Part shown: positions 14,947-22,416 of the stretch, one piece after another
Layout: every line of letters starts with the position of its first letter
Numbering within the stretch: position 1 is the first letter of the stretch
DNA from: JAKJEP01 sp964580995
Lineage (GTDB): Bacteria > Planctomycetota > Phycisphaerae > Sedimentisphaerales > SM23-30
DNA length: 48,096 nt
Reading direction: 5' to 3'
Assembly (NCBI GenBank): GCA_964580995.1
Contig: CAZOMV010000037.1
Coordinates: forward strand, 1-48,096
The notes under the pieces: model-generated
What the model was told of the DNA's origin: nothing
Databases searched by the model: none
Seen by the model: only the letters and a program-made list of their open reading frames with translations
Position numbers and translations under genes: made by a program

Positions 14947-15121
14947 AAATTAACCTTTCCTGAAAATAGACCAGAAAATCATCGCAAATGGTACCTGGTT
15001 GCCTTTTTCGATGATATGCCTTACAATCCGGAAGGTCAAGCGGTATTTCAACCGGCAGGAACCGGGATCGTACCCTCAACTAAAAGGAACACGCAATGAC
15101 ACGAAACATGCCCGAAACCGG

Positions 15122-15763
15122 ATGGGGGACTCCATAAACGCACTGATCGTTTTTTTGATTCAGGCGGTGGGAATATCGCTCTCCGGCGTGCTGGCACCGG
15201 GACCGATGACGGCGGCGACGCTGGCGGCGGGGGCCAAATCCCGCCATGCCGGGCTGGTGCTGGCGCTGGGGCATGGGGTGGTGGAATTTCCGCTGATGCT
15301 GCTGATTATGAAGGGGATGGGGGAATTTTTCACCTATCCGCTCATTCAAAATTTAATCGGGCTGATCGGGGGCAGTTTTCTGATTTTCATGGCGTGGGGG
15401 ATGTTTCGCAGTCAAGGCAGGAGTGAGAAGGTATCCCGGACGGCTCGAGAAAAAGGACCGCTGCTGACGGGTATAATCCTGACAGCGGGCAATCCGTATT
15501 TCCTGCTCTGGTGGGCCACCATCGGCCTGACGCTGGCCAGCCAGGCCTTGCAATTGGGGCCGCTGGCGTTTGCGATTTTTGCGGTGATTCACTGGCTGTG
15601 CGATCTGGTCTGGCTGGAGATCCTTTCCCAGGTCAGTTTCCGGGGGACAGCGTTTCTGGGTCCGCGCAGTCAGGATCGCATTCTGCTGGTATGCGGGATG
15701 GCGCTGCTGATTTTCGGCATCCGCTTTGTTTTTTTGGCGGGCCGTTCGCTGGCAGGCATCTAA
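15122..15763 (+). CDS. LysE/RhtB-family amino acid exporter
   Basis: A 213-residue inner-membrane protein with about six hydrophobic segments, the usual size and layout of LysE-type exporters. The N-terminal motif GISLSGVLAPGPMTAATLAAG corresponds to the family's PGP signature after helix 1, and GNPYFLLWWATIGL to the second conserved block. It should export an amino acid or similar small molecule; the substrate cannot be deduced. The ATG at 15122 gives the expected N-terminus; the frame is open further upstream but without membrane character. A 13-codon frame with a ribosome binding site (15096-15137) overlaps this start and might act as a leader. Confidence 0.8.
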   Translation: MGDSINALIVFLIQAVGISLSGVLAPGPMTAATLAAGAKSRHAGLVLALGHGVVEFPLMLLIMKGMGEFFTYPLIQNLIGLIGGSFLIFMAWGMFRSQGRSEKVSRTAREKGPLLTGIILTAGNPYFLLWWATIGLTLASQALQLGPLAFAIFAVIHWLCDLVWLEILSQVSFRGTAFLGPRSQDRILLVCGMALLIFGIRFVFLAGRSLAGI

Positions 15764-15792
15764 ACCAATACCGGCGAAGCTATGGCCACCGG

Positions 15793-17382
15793 TCATTCGA
15801 TAATCAGCGAGGTTCCGGTCATTTCCTGGGGTTTTTCCAGGCCCATCAGGTGCAGCATGGTCGGAATCACATCGGCCAGGCGGCCATTTTCCCGCAGCGT
15901 GCGGTTTTGGAATCTTTTATCCACGAGGATCAACGGCACCGGAAAAATGGTATGCGAGGTAAAGGGGCATTTATTCACCGTATCATACATCAATTCCAGA
16001 TTTCCATGATCGGCGGTGATCATGGCGGAACCGCCCAACTGTTCGATTTTTTCGATTAATCGTCCCACACATTGATCGACCGTCTGGGCTGCGATAATCC
16101 CGGCCTCCATGTTTCCGGTATGCCCAACCATATCCGGATTGGCGTAATTGACGATCATCACATCGTATTTCCGGCTGTCCAGCCGCTCCAACACTACTTC
16201 GGTAACCTCCAGGGCGGACATTTCCGGTTTCAGATCGTAGGTCTTGACCTTGGGAGAAGGAACAATCTGACGTTCCTCACCGGGAAACGGCGGTTCGGTA
16301 TAATCGTTGAAGAAGAACGTCACATGGGCATATTTTTCGGTTTCGGCACAGCGGAATTGTTTTATACCCAGGCGGGACCAATATTCACCGACAATGTTTT
16401 TCATTTTGGGCGGTTTGGGAAACGCCACCGGTGCGGGGATGGTGGCGTCATATTCGGTCATGCAGACATAATACAATGCCAGTTGTTTGCCCCGATCAAA
16501 GGCCGTAAAGGCCGGATCGACAAAAGCACGGGTAATTTCGCGCGGCCGGTCGCCGCGATAGTTGTAAAAAATAACGGAATCGCCCTCTTCCACCAGGGCC
16601 AGCGGCTGGGCGTCCTGCCCGACCATCAAGCTCGGTTCGATAAATTCATCGGTGATGTCCTTTTCATAGCTGGCCTGCATAGCCTCTGAAACCGATTTGG
16701 CCTTGCCGCCTTTGCCATAGCGCAGACAACTGTAGGCCTTTTGGACACGATCCCAGCGCTGGTCCCGGTCCATGCCCCAGAATCGTCCCATGACCGAGGC
16801 GATCTGCCCAATGCCCAATTCCTTCATTTTCAGTTCGACCTGCTGGAGATAGCCTAAGCCGCTGCGGGGGGGAGTATCGCGGCCATCGGTGAAGGCGTGG
16901 AGATAAACTCGATCTACATTTTCCCGTCGTGCCAGTTCCAAAATTCCATAGAGATGCTCCAGCAGAGAATGTACCCCGGCATCGCTGACCAGACCCATCA
17001 GGTGGAGTTTACTATGATTTTTTTTACAATTTTCCATCGCCTGGAGCAAAACTTCATTGGAGAAAAAACCGCCATCGCGGATTTCTTTGGTCAGCCGCAT
17101 CGACTCCTGATAGACGATACGGCCCGCCCCCATATTCTGGTGCCCTACTTCGCTATTGCCCATCGTGCCTTGTGGCAGGCCCACATCTTCGCCGCTGGTG
17201 GCAATCAAACAATTCGGATATTCGTTTCGCAACCGATCGTCCACGGGGGTTTTTGCCGCTCGTGTCGCGTCGTATTGCCAGGTAGCTGGGTCACTGTTAT
17301 AACCCCAACCATCCCGGATAATCAGTACAACTGGTTTAACCTGAACATTGCTTTTGGCCGGTTTGTCTTTTGGACTTGACAT
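15793..17382 (-). CDS. gpmI: 2,3-bisphosphoglycerate-independent phosphoglycerate mutase
   Basis: A 529-residue cytosolic glycolytic enzyme that interconverts 3- and 2-phosphoglycerate through a phosphoserine and two manganese ions. Conserved features are D24 in IRDGWG, the catalytic S77 in TMGNSEVGHQNMGAGR, HAFTDGRDTPP, the RGDRPRE phosphate-binding stretch and the metal-binding ITADHGN and FTSHT near the end. The length is typical (about 505-550). It is a single minus-strand gene, convergent with the LysE-type gene and divergent from the S41 protease. The N-terminal ten residues are a loose extension before the core. Confidence 0.95.
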   Translation of the reverse strand: MSSPKDKPAKSNVQVKPVVLIIRDGWGYNSDPATWQYDATRAAKTPVDDRLRNEYPNCLIATSGEDVGLPQGTMGNSEVGHQNMGAGRIVYQESMRLTKEIRDGGFFSNEVLLQAMENCKKNHSKLHLMGLVSDAGVHSLLEHLYGILELARRENVDRVYLHAFTDGRDTPPRSGLGYLQQVELKMKELGIGQIASVMGRFWGMDRDQRWDRVQKAYSCLRYGKGGKAKSVSEAMQASYEKDITDEFIEPSLMVGQDAQPLALVEEGDSVIFYNYRGDRPREITRAFVDPAFTAFDRGKQLALYYVCMTEYDATIPAPVAFPKPPKMKNIVGEYWSRLGIKQFRCAETEKYAHVTFFFNDYTEPPFPGEERQIVPSPKVKTYDLKPEMSALEVTEVVLERLDSRKYDVMIVNYANPDMVGHTGNMEAGIIAAQTVDQCVGRLIEKIEQLGGSAMITADHGNLELMYDTVNKCPFTSHTIFPVPLILVDKRFQNRTLRENGRLADVIPTMLHLMGLEKPQEMTGTSLIIE

Positions 17383-17441
17383 ACGTATTAACCTTATTTT
17401 GTTCCTATTGTGTTAAAATAGATAAAATTCATGTTGGTACT

Positions 17442-17471
17442 ATAGCCAAATTATCACGAATTTTTGGCTAT
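17442..17471. promoter_or_regulatory. Inverted repeat between gpmI and the S41 protease gene
   Basis: ATAGCCAAA (17442-17450) and TTTGGCTAT (17463-17471) are perfect nine-base arms 12 bases apart in the 225-base divergent region. Possible shared operator; the promoters themselves are not clear. Confidence 0.4.
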
Positions 17472-17607
17472 GTTGAATAAAAAAAACGTAAAAATCGTCT
17501 GTTGACTCTTTCTTCCTTCGTTTTCCGTTTCGCTTCAGTTCCTACGCGGGGTATATTACTATTAGATGCTTCCAATTGGTACCAATTTTTGAAAGTATTG
17601 CTGTTAT

Positions 17608-19332
17608 ATGAGCGAATCCACCGAAATTTTTTGGCGTTCCCCCATGAAACCGCTTGAAATTCGTGCCCTCCGCGGGAAAAGCCAGGGTTCCCTGCTGTCC
17701 ATTTTGATGGTTTTTTGTATCTGGATCTGTACCCATACCCAAAAAATTCCGGCTTTCAGTTTTGCCGATGCCGATCCGGCGGCTGCGATTCAGGATCTTC
17801 TGGCAAAAGGCAACAGCGCCATGCAAAACTCGCAATGGCAACATGCGGAAAAATGCTTTGATCAGGCTCTTCTTGGCGCGAATGATACCCAAAAGGGAGA
17901 GATTCATCAGCTTCTGGAATGGTCGCAGGTAAATTCGATGGTGGAAAGGCGTCACATGGATGGCAGCATCTCCCGCTATATCGAATCCCTGAAACCGGAG
18001 GATTCTCAAAAACTCCTGGGGAATATCATCGCGCTCATTAGTGAAAATTATTATGGCCCGCTCGATCTGAATCGGATTTCTCATTTGTCGCTTTTGCAAT
18101 TGCAGGCAAGCGTGGAGAATTCCCATCTTTCCTCATTCCCTGCCACCGATCCGCAGGGTTTTCGCAAGCTGACGGAAACCATCCGCTCCCTGTCGCAAGG
18201 GGACAGTTATCCGGGCGATTCCGGCTGGGACCGGTTTCTCACTCTGGAAGAGAATTTGCGCAACTCAAGCCAGGAAACAGGTTTACGGAATTCCTGGCCG
18301 GCGGTGGAACTGTCGTATGCCCTGGCTAATTCCCTGGACAAATATTCCTATCTGCTCAGCCCGGACCAATATCAGACGATGCTCGATCAACTGGGCGGTT
18401 TTTATGTGGGCGTGGGAATCGATTTACTTTTCGAAGGAGACTATCCGGCCCTTTTCGATGTCATCCCCAACTCTCCGGCGGAGGCGCAAGGACTTCTGCC
18501 CGGCGATCTGCTGATCGAAGCGGCAGGGGTTGATTTGAAAAATTTGAGTTCCGCCCAGGTAAAAAAATTGCTGGCGGGCGAGCCGGGGAGTTCTTTATCG
18601 GTTACCGTTTACCGAGATCAGAAAAAATTTCCGTGTCAACTTACCCACGATCTGATCGATGCCCCGAGCATTCGTTATGTCAAACTGCTCACCTCGGGTA
18701 TTGGATACCTGCGCATCGCCGGTTTTGACTACGACACGGCTTTGGAAATGCAAAAATCCATTCAAAAGCTGGAAAAAAGCGGAGCCCAATCCCTCATTCT
18801 GGATTTACGGAGCAACGGAGGCGGCATCATGACCGCCGCGATCGACGCGGTACGATTATTTATGGATCAGGGCACCATAGTGACGGTTCATACGGCAAGC
18901 GATAAAACCGAATATCAGGCTGGGGGCGACCCTTTTACCTGTTTCGACCTTCCGGTAGTCCTTTTGGTGGATAAAAATACCGCCAGCGCAGCAGAAATTT
19001 TTGCCGCGGCGCTGAAAGATCATCATCGCGCATTCCTGATCGGAGAAAAAACATTTGGAAAAGGGGTCGTGCAAACGATATTTCAACTGCCTCATACTCC
19101 TGTGGCGTTATGTTTAACCACGGCTTGTTTTATTCCACCTTCCCAAAAAAGCTTCCATGAAACGGGCATCACTCCCGATATCCTGGTCAAAATGCCAGAT
19201 AATGGCATTAAAAACGCATTTCCGAGCACTTCTGAACCCTTTGTCGAAGACCCGGTTCTGTACAAAGGGATTTGCCTCTTGAATCGCGAGAAAGACATTT
19301 CTAAAACGGCTATCAGTTCCACTTTGCAATAA
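17608..19332 (+). CDS. S41-family C-terminal processing peptidase with PDZ domain
   Basis: A 574-residue exported serine protease. A hydrophobic segment at about 28-45 acts as signal or anchor. A helical region follows (to about 255), then a PDZ domain (about 260-345, GVGIDLLFEGDYPALFDVIP), which admits C-termini, and the S41 catalytic core. The catalytic dyad is S460 in KNTASAAEIFAAAL and K485 in GEKTFGKGVVQ; their 25-residue spacing equals that of E. coli and plant CtpA-type enzymes. Such proteases trim or remove periplasmic proteins. ATGs at 17608 and 17644 are both possible. The stop codon is the last base triplet before a repeat A insertion and is part of its flanking ATAA duplication. 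Confidence 0.88.
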   Translation: MSESTEIFWRSPMKPLEIRALRGKSQGSLLSILMVFCIWICTHTQKIPAFSFADADPAAAIQDLLAKGNSAMQNSQWQHAEKCFDQALLGANDTQKGEIHQLLEWSQVNSMVERRHMDGSISRYIESLKPEDSQKLLGNIIALISENYYGPLDLNRISHLSLLQLQASVENSHLSSFPATDPQGFRKLTETIRSLSQGDSYPGDSGWDRFLTLEENLRNSSQETGLRNSWPAVELSYALANSLDKYSYLLSPDQYQTMLDQLGGFYVGVGIDLLFEGDYPALFDVIPNSPAEAQGLLPGDLLIEAAGVDLKNLSSAQVKKLLAGEPGSSLSVTVYRDQKKFPCQLTHDLIDAPSIRYVKLLTSGIGYLRIAGFDYDTALEMQKSIQKLEKSGAQSLILDLRSNGGGIMTAAIDAVRLFMDQGTIVTVHTASDKTEYQAGGDPFTCFDLPVVLLVDKNTASAAEIFAAALKDHHRAFLIGEKTFGKGVVQTIFQLPHTPVALCLTTACFIPPSQKSFHETGITPDILVKMPDNGIKNAFPSTSEPFVEDPVLYKGICLLNREKDISKTAISSTLQ

Positions 19333-19425
19333 TGACGCCAGCGTCAAAAGCTCGTCGATCCCTTGTTATCGGGAGGGCCAGAGCTGTTTTTGGAAGTTCA
19401 TATCGACTTTTGGCGGTTCCGTTAA
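19333..19425 (+). mobile_element. Repeat A, MITE-like element, complete copy
   Basis: A 93-bp copy starting at the base after the S41 protease stop codon. ATAA flanks it on both sides (19329-19332 and 19426-19429), and the left one contains the stop codon TAA. It contains the AGCTC...GAGCT hairpin followed by GTTTTTGG, a terminator-like arrangement in the reading direction of the upstream gene. Confidence 0.8.
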
Positions 19426-19674
19426 TAATTACTATCAGAAAAACTGTTAAACAATTGTTTTTTCTTTGCGTTTTCCCCCCCGAAAATTACTTTTCATTCC
19501 TGCTTTTATTTTTCTGTGTGATCGTACAAGCTGATTAATCCAATCCCGCCAAAAGCAAATTATATGAAGTTGTACGGGGTGAATTGACGATACAGAAAAA
19601 CAAAGTTGATGATCGCAACAGGCTAAGGCAAATACTATTATCAAGAGAAAATTTCGCAGAAATAAAAAATAATT
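19426..19674. other. AT-rich intergenic DNA
   Basis: No gene is supported. It contains a 12-base palindrome AAACAATTGTTT (19449-19460) and a seven-base inverted repeat CGTACAA/TTGTACG (19523-19529 and 19570-19576). The hydrophobic minus-strand frame across it is only the complement of the Lys/Ala-rich gene downstream. Confidence 0.4.
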
Positions 19675-19703
19675 TTGACACCTATAGTTTCCATGGTTAT
19701 TAT
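19675..19703 (+). promoter_or_regulatory. Strong sigma-70 promoter of the Lys/Ala peptide gene
   Basis: TTGACA (19675-19680), 17 bases, TATTAT (19698-19703). With a start near 19710 the leader is only about 20 bases and consists mainly of the ribosome binding site AAAGGAGGTGA (19713-19723), almost a full complement of the 16S rRNA end. Confidence 0.8.
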
Positions 19704-19729
19704 TCCTCATAGAAAGGAGGTGATGTATA

Positions 19730-19852
19730 ATGGCGAAGAAGAAAGTTGCGAAGAAAGCTGTAAAGAAAGTAGCGAAGAAAAAAGTGGCAAAGAAAGCTAC
19801 GAAAAAAACAGCGAAGAAGAAAGTTGCGAAGAAAGCTGCCAAGAAAAAGTAA
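19730..19852 (+). CDS. Histone H1-like lysine/alanine-rich peptide, 40 residues
   Basis: The peptide consists almost only of Lys, Ala and Val in AKKK-VAKKA-type repeats, with two threonines, and resembles the C-terminal tails of histone H1 and bacterial H1-like proteins such as Hc1 or AlgP. It should be a helical polycation that binds DNA or RNA. The gene has a near-consensus promoter, a near-perfect ribosome binding site seven bases before ATG and a strong terminator 140 bases later, so abundant expression is expected. No folded domain is present. It is distinct from the histone-fold protein at 13133-13357 but shares the same tail composition. Confidence 0.75.
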   Translation: MAKKKVAKKAVKKVAKKKVAKKATKKTAKKKVAKKAAKKK

Positions 19853-19856
19853 GGAA

Positions 19857-20033
19857 AGGGCAGTTTTCGAGAAAGGTCCAAGAGCTGTAAGCGTCACGGT
19901 AATGAATAGCTCCTTTGAAAATGGACCTTGTCGAACATTGGGTTCGACGAAAAGTCGCCAAAGTACTTACAAGCTTCGAAGCTTGTGCGAATGGAAGACT
20001 CTAACGCCACGGCAGAGTCTTCCATTTTTTTTT
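19857..20033 (+). ncRNA. Structured 3' RNA region of the Lys/Ala peptide transcript
   Basis: Between the 40-residue gene and its terminator several perfect stems can be drawn: GGTCCA with TGGACC enclosing AGAGCT with AGCTCC (about 19876-19927), GTCGAAC-attgg-GTTCGAC (19930-19948), and the 18-base palindrome ACAAGCTTCGAAGCTTGT (19969-19986). The region has no start codon with a ribosome binding site. It may be a structured 3' untranslated region or a small RNA cut from the transcript. I match it to no known RNA family. Confidence 0.45.
19991..20033 (+). terminator. Strong rho-independent terminator
   Basis: ATGGAAGACTCT and AGAGTCTTCCAT form a perfect 12-pair stem around an 11-base loop, followed by nine or more Ts. 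It ends the transcript of the Lys/Ala peptide gene. Confidence 0.9.
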
Positions 20034-20060
20034 GCTTATCTGCCTGTCTTTCGCTATACT
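20032..20060 (+). promoter_or_regulatory. Promoter of the ParA-like gene
   Basis: TTGCTT (20032-20037), 17 bases, TATACT (20055-20060). The -35 box overlaps the T run of the preceding terminator. The leader is about 85 bases long and includes a short open frame at 20086. Confidence 0.55.
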
Positions 20061-20085
20061 ATGGCCCATTGTTAGGAACTGAAGA

Positions 20086-20145
20086 ATGACCGGAAACCGT
20101 GGAAAAAATGCCAAAAATGGGCTTATTATCGGAAAGAATTGGTAA
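20086..20145 (+). other. Short in-frame leader ORF before the ParA-like gene
   Basis: A 19-codon frame starts at ATG 20086, with AGGAA eight bases upstream, and stops at 20143-20145. It is in the same frame as the ParA-like gene, whose own ATG at 20152 has no clear ribosome binding site. It may be a translated leader that couples to the gene, or the remnant of an older start cut off by a stop codon. Its residues (MTGNRGKNAKNGLIIGKNW) match nothing I know. Confidence 0.3.
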
Positions 20146-20151
20146 AAAAGT

Positions 20152-21063
20152 ATGAGAATCATAGCACTTACCAATCAGAAGGGTGGGGTTAGGAAGACGC
20201 CCTACAACGTCAATTTATCCGCGGCACTAGCTGCCAATGTCCGAAAAGTGATTCTGATGGATTTGGGATCCCAGGCCCATCTGGCAACGTTTATTGGTCA
20301 GGATCCAACCGGGAACCAGCTTTCCGGTTTTGAGGTGTTGGCCCGGGCGGTACCGCTAACCCAGGCGCTGCGGCCGGTACGAGCCAACATGTTCCTGCTG
20401 GCCTCCGGACTGGATCTGGCGGCGGCGGAAGTAGAACTGGTCTCGGTGGTCGGCCGGGAAACGATCCTCCGCGATGCCATTGCCAAAAATCCGGCCGAAT
20501 GTGATTATATTTTCATCGACTGCCCCCCTTCGCTGGGTTTGCTAACCCTGAACGCGCTCGGTGCGGCCAAAGAAGTATTTATCCCGCTGCAACCGCATTT
20601 TCTTTCGCTGCAGGGGCTGAGCCAACTGCTGGAAACGCTGCTGCTGGTCCATACGCGGGTGAATCCGCTGCTGAAAGTGACCGGATTGTTTTACTGTATG
20701 TTTGACGGGCGCACTTCCTTATCGAACGAAATCGTCAATGATGTCCAGGCGTTTTTCTCCCATGCTCAAATGCCCAACTGCCCGTGGAAGGACATCAAAA
20801 TATTTGATACCCGCATTCGAAGAAATATCAAACTGGCGGAGTCCCCCAGCCACGGTCAGACCATTTTTGAGTATGAAAATCTCTGTCACGGCGCGGAGGA
20901 TTACCGTATGCTGGCGGAGGAAGTGGAGGCCATGATCGCCACCCCGCCGGCGTCTTTTTCCGCTCCCCCTGCGGCACCGGTTCCCGCCGTTGAAAATCCG
21001 TTACCAGAACTATCGCACCCCAGCCCACCAGCGGATAATCCAGCGATCCATCCAGCTACATGA
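20152..21063 (+). CDS. ParA/Soj-family ATPase with altered Walker A motif
   Basis: A 303-residue protein of the ParA/MinD family, ATPases that move chromosomes, plasmids or cell structures over the nucleoid. The deviant Walker A reads K10-G-G-V-R14-K15-T16-P where KGGVGKTT is usual: both lysines and the threonine remain, but the central Gly is Arg. Walker A' is DLGSQAHLATF instead of DLDPQAHLT. Walker B (YIFIDCPPSLGLLTLNAL) and the C-terminal RRNIKLAESPSHGQTIFEY motif are normal. The last 45 residues are a Pro/Ala-rich tail. No parB follows. It overlaps the VanZ-like gene by ATGA. Weakened or altered nucleotide cycling is likely, as inference. Confidence 0.85.
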   Translation: MRIIALTNQKGGVRKTPYNVNLSAALAANVRKVILMDLGSQAHLATFIGQDPTGNQLSGFEVLARAVPLTQALRPVRANMFLLASGLDLAAAEVELVSVVGRETILRDAIAKNPAECDYIFIDCPPSLGLLTLNALGAAKEVFIPLQPHFLSLQGLSQLLETLLLVHTRVNPLLKVTGLFYCMFDGRTSLSNEIVNDVQAFFSHAQMPNCPWKDIKIFDTRIRRNIKLAESPSHGQTIFEYENLCHGAEDYRMLAEEVEAMIATPPASFSAPPAAPVPAVENPLPELSHPSPPADNPAIHPAT

Positions 21064-21821
21064 TTCAGGTTCCTATGAAAAAAATACCACATCTGGCTGC
21101 GGGACTGGTTTTAACGGTGTATTGGCCTTTTTTGTTTTTTCTGACGCATATCCCCGCTCTGCGACTGCCGCCCTTTGAAGTATATGGCCGGGATACCACG
21201 CTGCATTTTGCCTCGTATTTTATGCTGACGGTGCTATTCTGGCTGGCCTGTTATGGAAAAAAACTGCCCAGTCCGAAAAAGATCAAAACCTGGCTGCCGC
21301 TGCTTATCATTGCGATTTATGGCGCTCTGGATGAAATCACCCAGACTTTTGTTCACCGCCAGCGCGACCCACTCGACTGGGTCAGCGATATGGGCGGGGC
21401 CATCCTGGCAACGGGGCTTTTTTTCCTGCTGCGCAAACCTTTTTATTGGCTGATCGTCTATTGGCCGGCCATGTTTATCCTGTCCCACTGGCCGCAGAAA
21501 GACTCCGCATTTGTGCAATTGCCTGAAAACTGGCAGCAATTTCAGGTTGCCTTTGTCCTGGCGGGGTATCTGGTACTGACCTTACTCTGGTGGCGAACCG
21601 TCGGGGGCAAACCGTACTTTGTATTTAGCTGGAACCTGCTGTTTATCACCTTATGCGTTCTGGTCAGTTACAACCTTCTCGATGAAACGATCAATTATTA
21701 TACGGGGCGAGGATTTGACCGGACGGACTTTCTCAGCGGCTGGGCGGGGATTCTGGTGGGCGTGATTTGTTCGGGCCTGTTTGCCCGGCATCATCGGGTC
21801 AATGCCGGCGGGGATTCATAA
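21060..21821 (+). CDS. VanZ-like membrane protein with two repeats
   Basis: A 253-residue membrane protein with about seven hydrophobic segments. The first half matches the VanZ family (LHFASYFMLTVLFW, YGALDEITQTFVHRQRDPLD, SDMGGAILATGLFF). The second half repeats the core with LLDETINYYTGRGFDRTDFL and SGWAGILVGVICSGLF, so the protein seems to be an internal duplication. VanZ of enterococci gives low teicoplanin resistance; the biochemical role of the family is unknown. Translation is coupled to the ParA-like gene through ATGA. The end overlaps the converging bPH2 gene by six bases. Confidence 0.8.
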   Translation: MIQVPMKKIPHLAAGLVLTVYWPFLFFLTHIPALRLPPFEVYGRDTTLHFASYFMLTVLFWLACYGKKLPSPKKIKTWLPLLIIAIYGALDEITQTFVHRQRDPLDWVSDMGGAILATGLFFLLRKPFYWLIVYWPAMFILSHWPQKDSAFVQLPENWQQFQVAFVLAGYLVLTLLWWRTVGGKPYFVFSWNLLFITLCVLVSYNLLDETINYYTGRGFDRTDFLSGWAGILVGVICSGLFARHHRVNAGGDS

Positions 21822-22373
21822 ACTGGATGGGGAGGTCTCCAAAGCCCGGTTCATGGCCTGAATCAGTTGGTGATGAATATCCAGCGGGTTTTTGACATGC
21901 CGCCAGATGGCTTCGATCCCCCCGGTTCCGGCGGTGGTAAAGGCGATGCTGCCCAGCCCGAAGATTCTTTGGGGCAGGGTCAATTGCAAAAAGGTATTCT
22001 GAACTTTCGTCAGCGAACACTGAAAAATGTCGATCGTGAACACGCCTCGAATCCGAATCACACGTTTATCCGTCAGGACATAACTGCGGCTGAGCCATTG
22101 AAGAAAGGCGAAACCAACCCGGGCCACCATGGCGATGCCGCAAAAGGATATAATATGACCCGCCATGCCCCCCAAGGGCAGATATGGCCCTACTAAAAAT
22201 GTCAACAAAATGACCGTTATAGAAACCAACACGGTACGAAAACTGGAAAAGGCGATGGTCCACAGGGAGGGTTTCAGCGCGAAAATCACCGTTTCCTCCT
22301 CGCTGAGAAGATCGCTGGGCAATAAGTCATCGATATTGGGATTGTATTGGTTATCGGTACTATTCTCTGACAT
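21816..22373 (-). CDS. Membrane protein with bacterial PH domain (bPH2/YdbT-type)
   Basis: A 185-residue protein. After about 30 acidic residues come two membrane segments (about 45-63 and 70-92) and a bacterial pleckstrin-like domain (about 95-165), recognised by YVLTDKRVIRIRGVFTIDIF, the LTKVQNTFLQLTLPQRIFGLG stretch and IAFTTAGTGG. Relatives sit in the membrane and are often linked to envelope stress or competence, without known enzyme activity. Single minus-strand gene; no strong ribosome binding site before the ATG at 22373. Confidence 0.8.
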   Translation of the reverse strand: MSENSTDNQYNPNIDDLLPSDLLSEEETVIFALKPSLWTIAFSSFRTVLVSITVILLTFLVGPYLPLGGMAGHIISFCGIAMVARVGFAFLQWLSRSYVLTDKRVIRIRGVFTIDIFQCSLTKVQNTFLQLTLPQRIFGLGSIAFTTAGTGGIEAIWRHVKNPLDIHHQLIQAMNRALETSPSSL

Positions 22374-22416
22374 AACTATACTATACCGGATTTTGGATAT
22401 TTTTTCTACTGCTATG

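Noticed and set aside
15096..15137. Thirteen-codon ORF overlapping the start of the LysE-type gene
   Set aside because: It has a fair ribosome binding site, but its length and lack of any regulatory codon pattern do not allow a call as a gene.
19447..19881. Minus-strand frame with long runs of Phe and Ala
   Set aside because: It is the complement of the Lys/Ala peptide gene, which has its own promoter, ribosome binding site and terminator on the plus strand.
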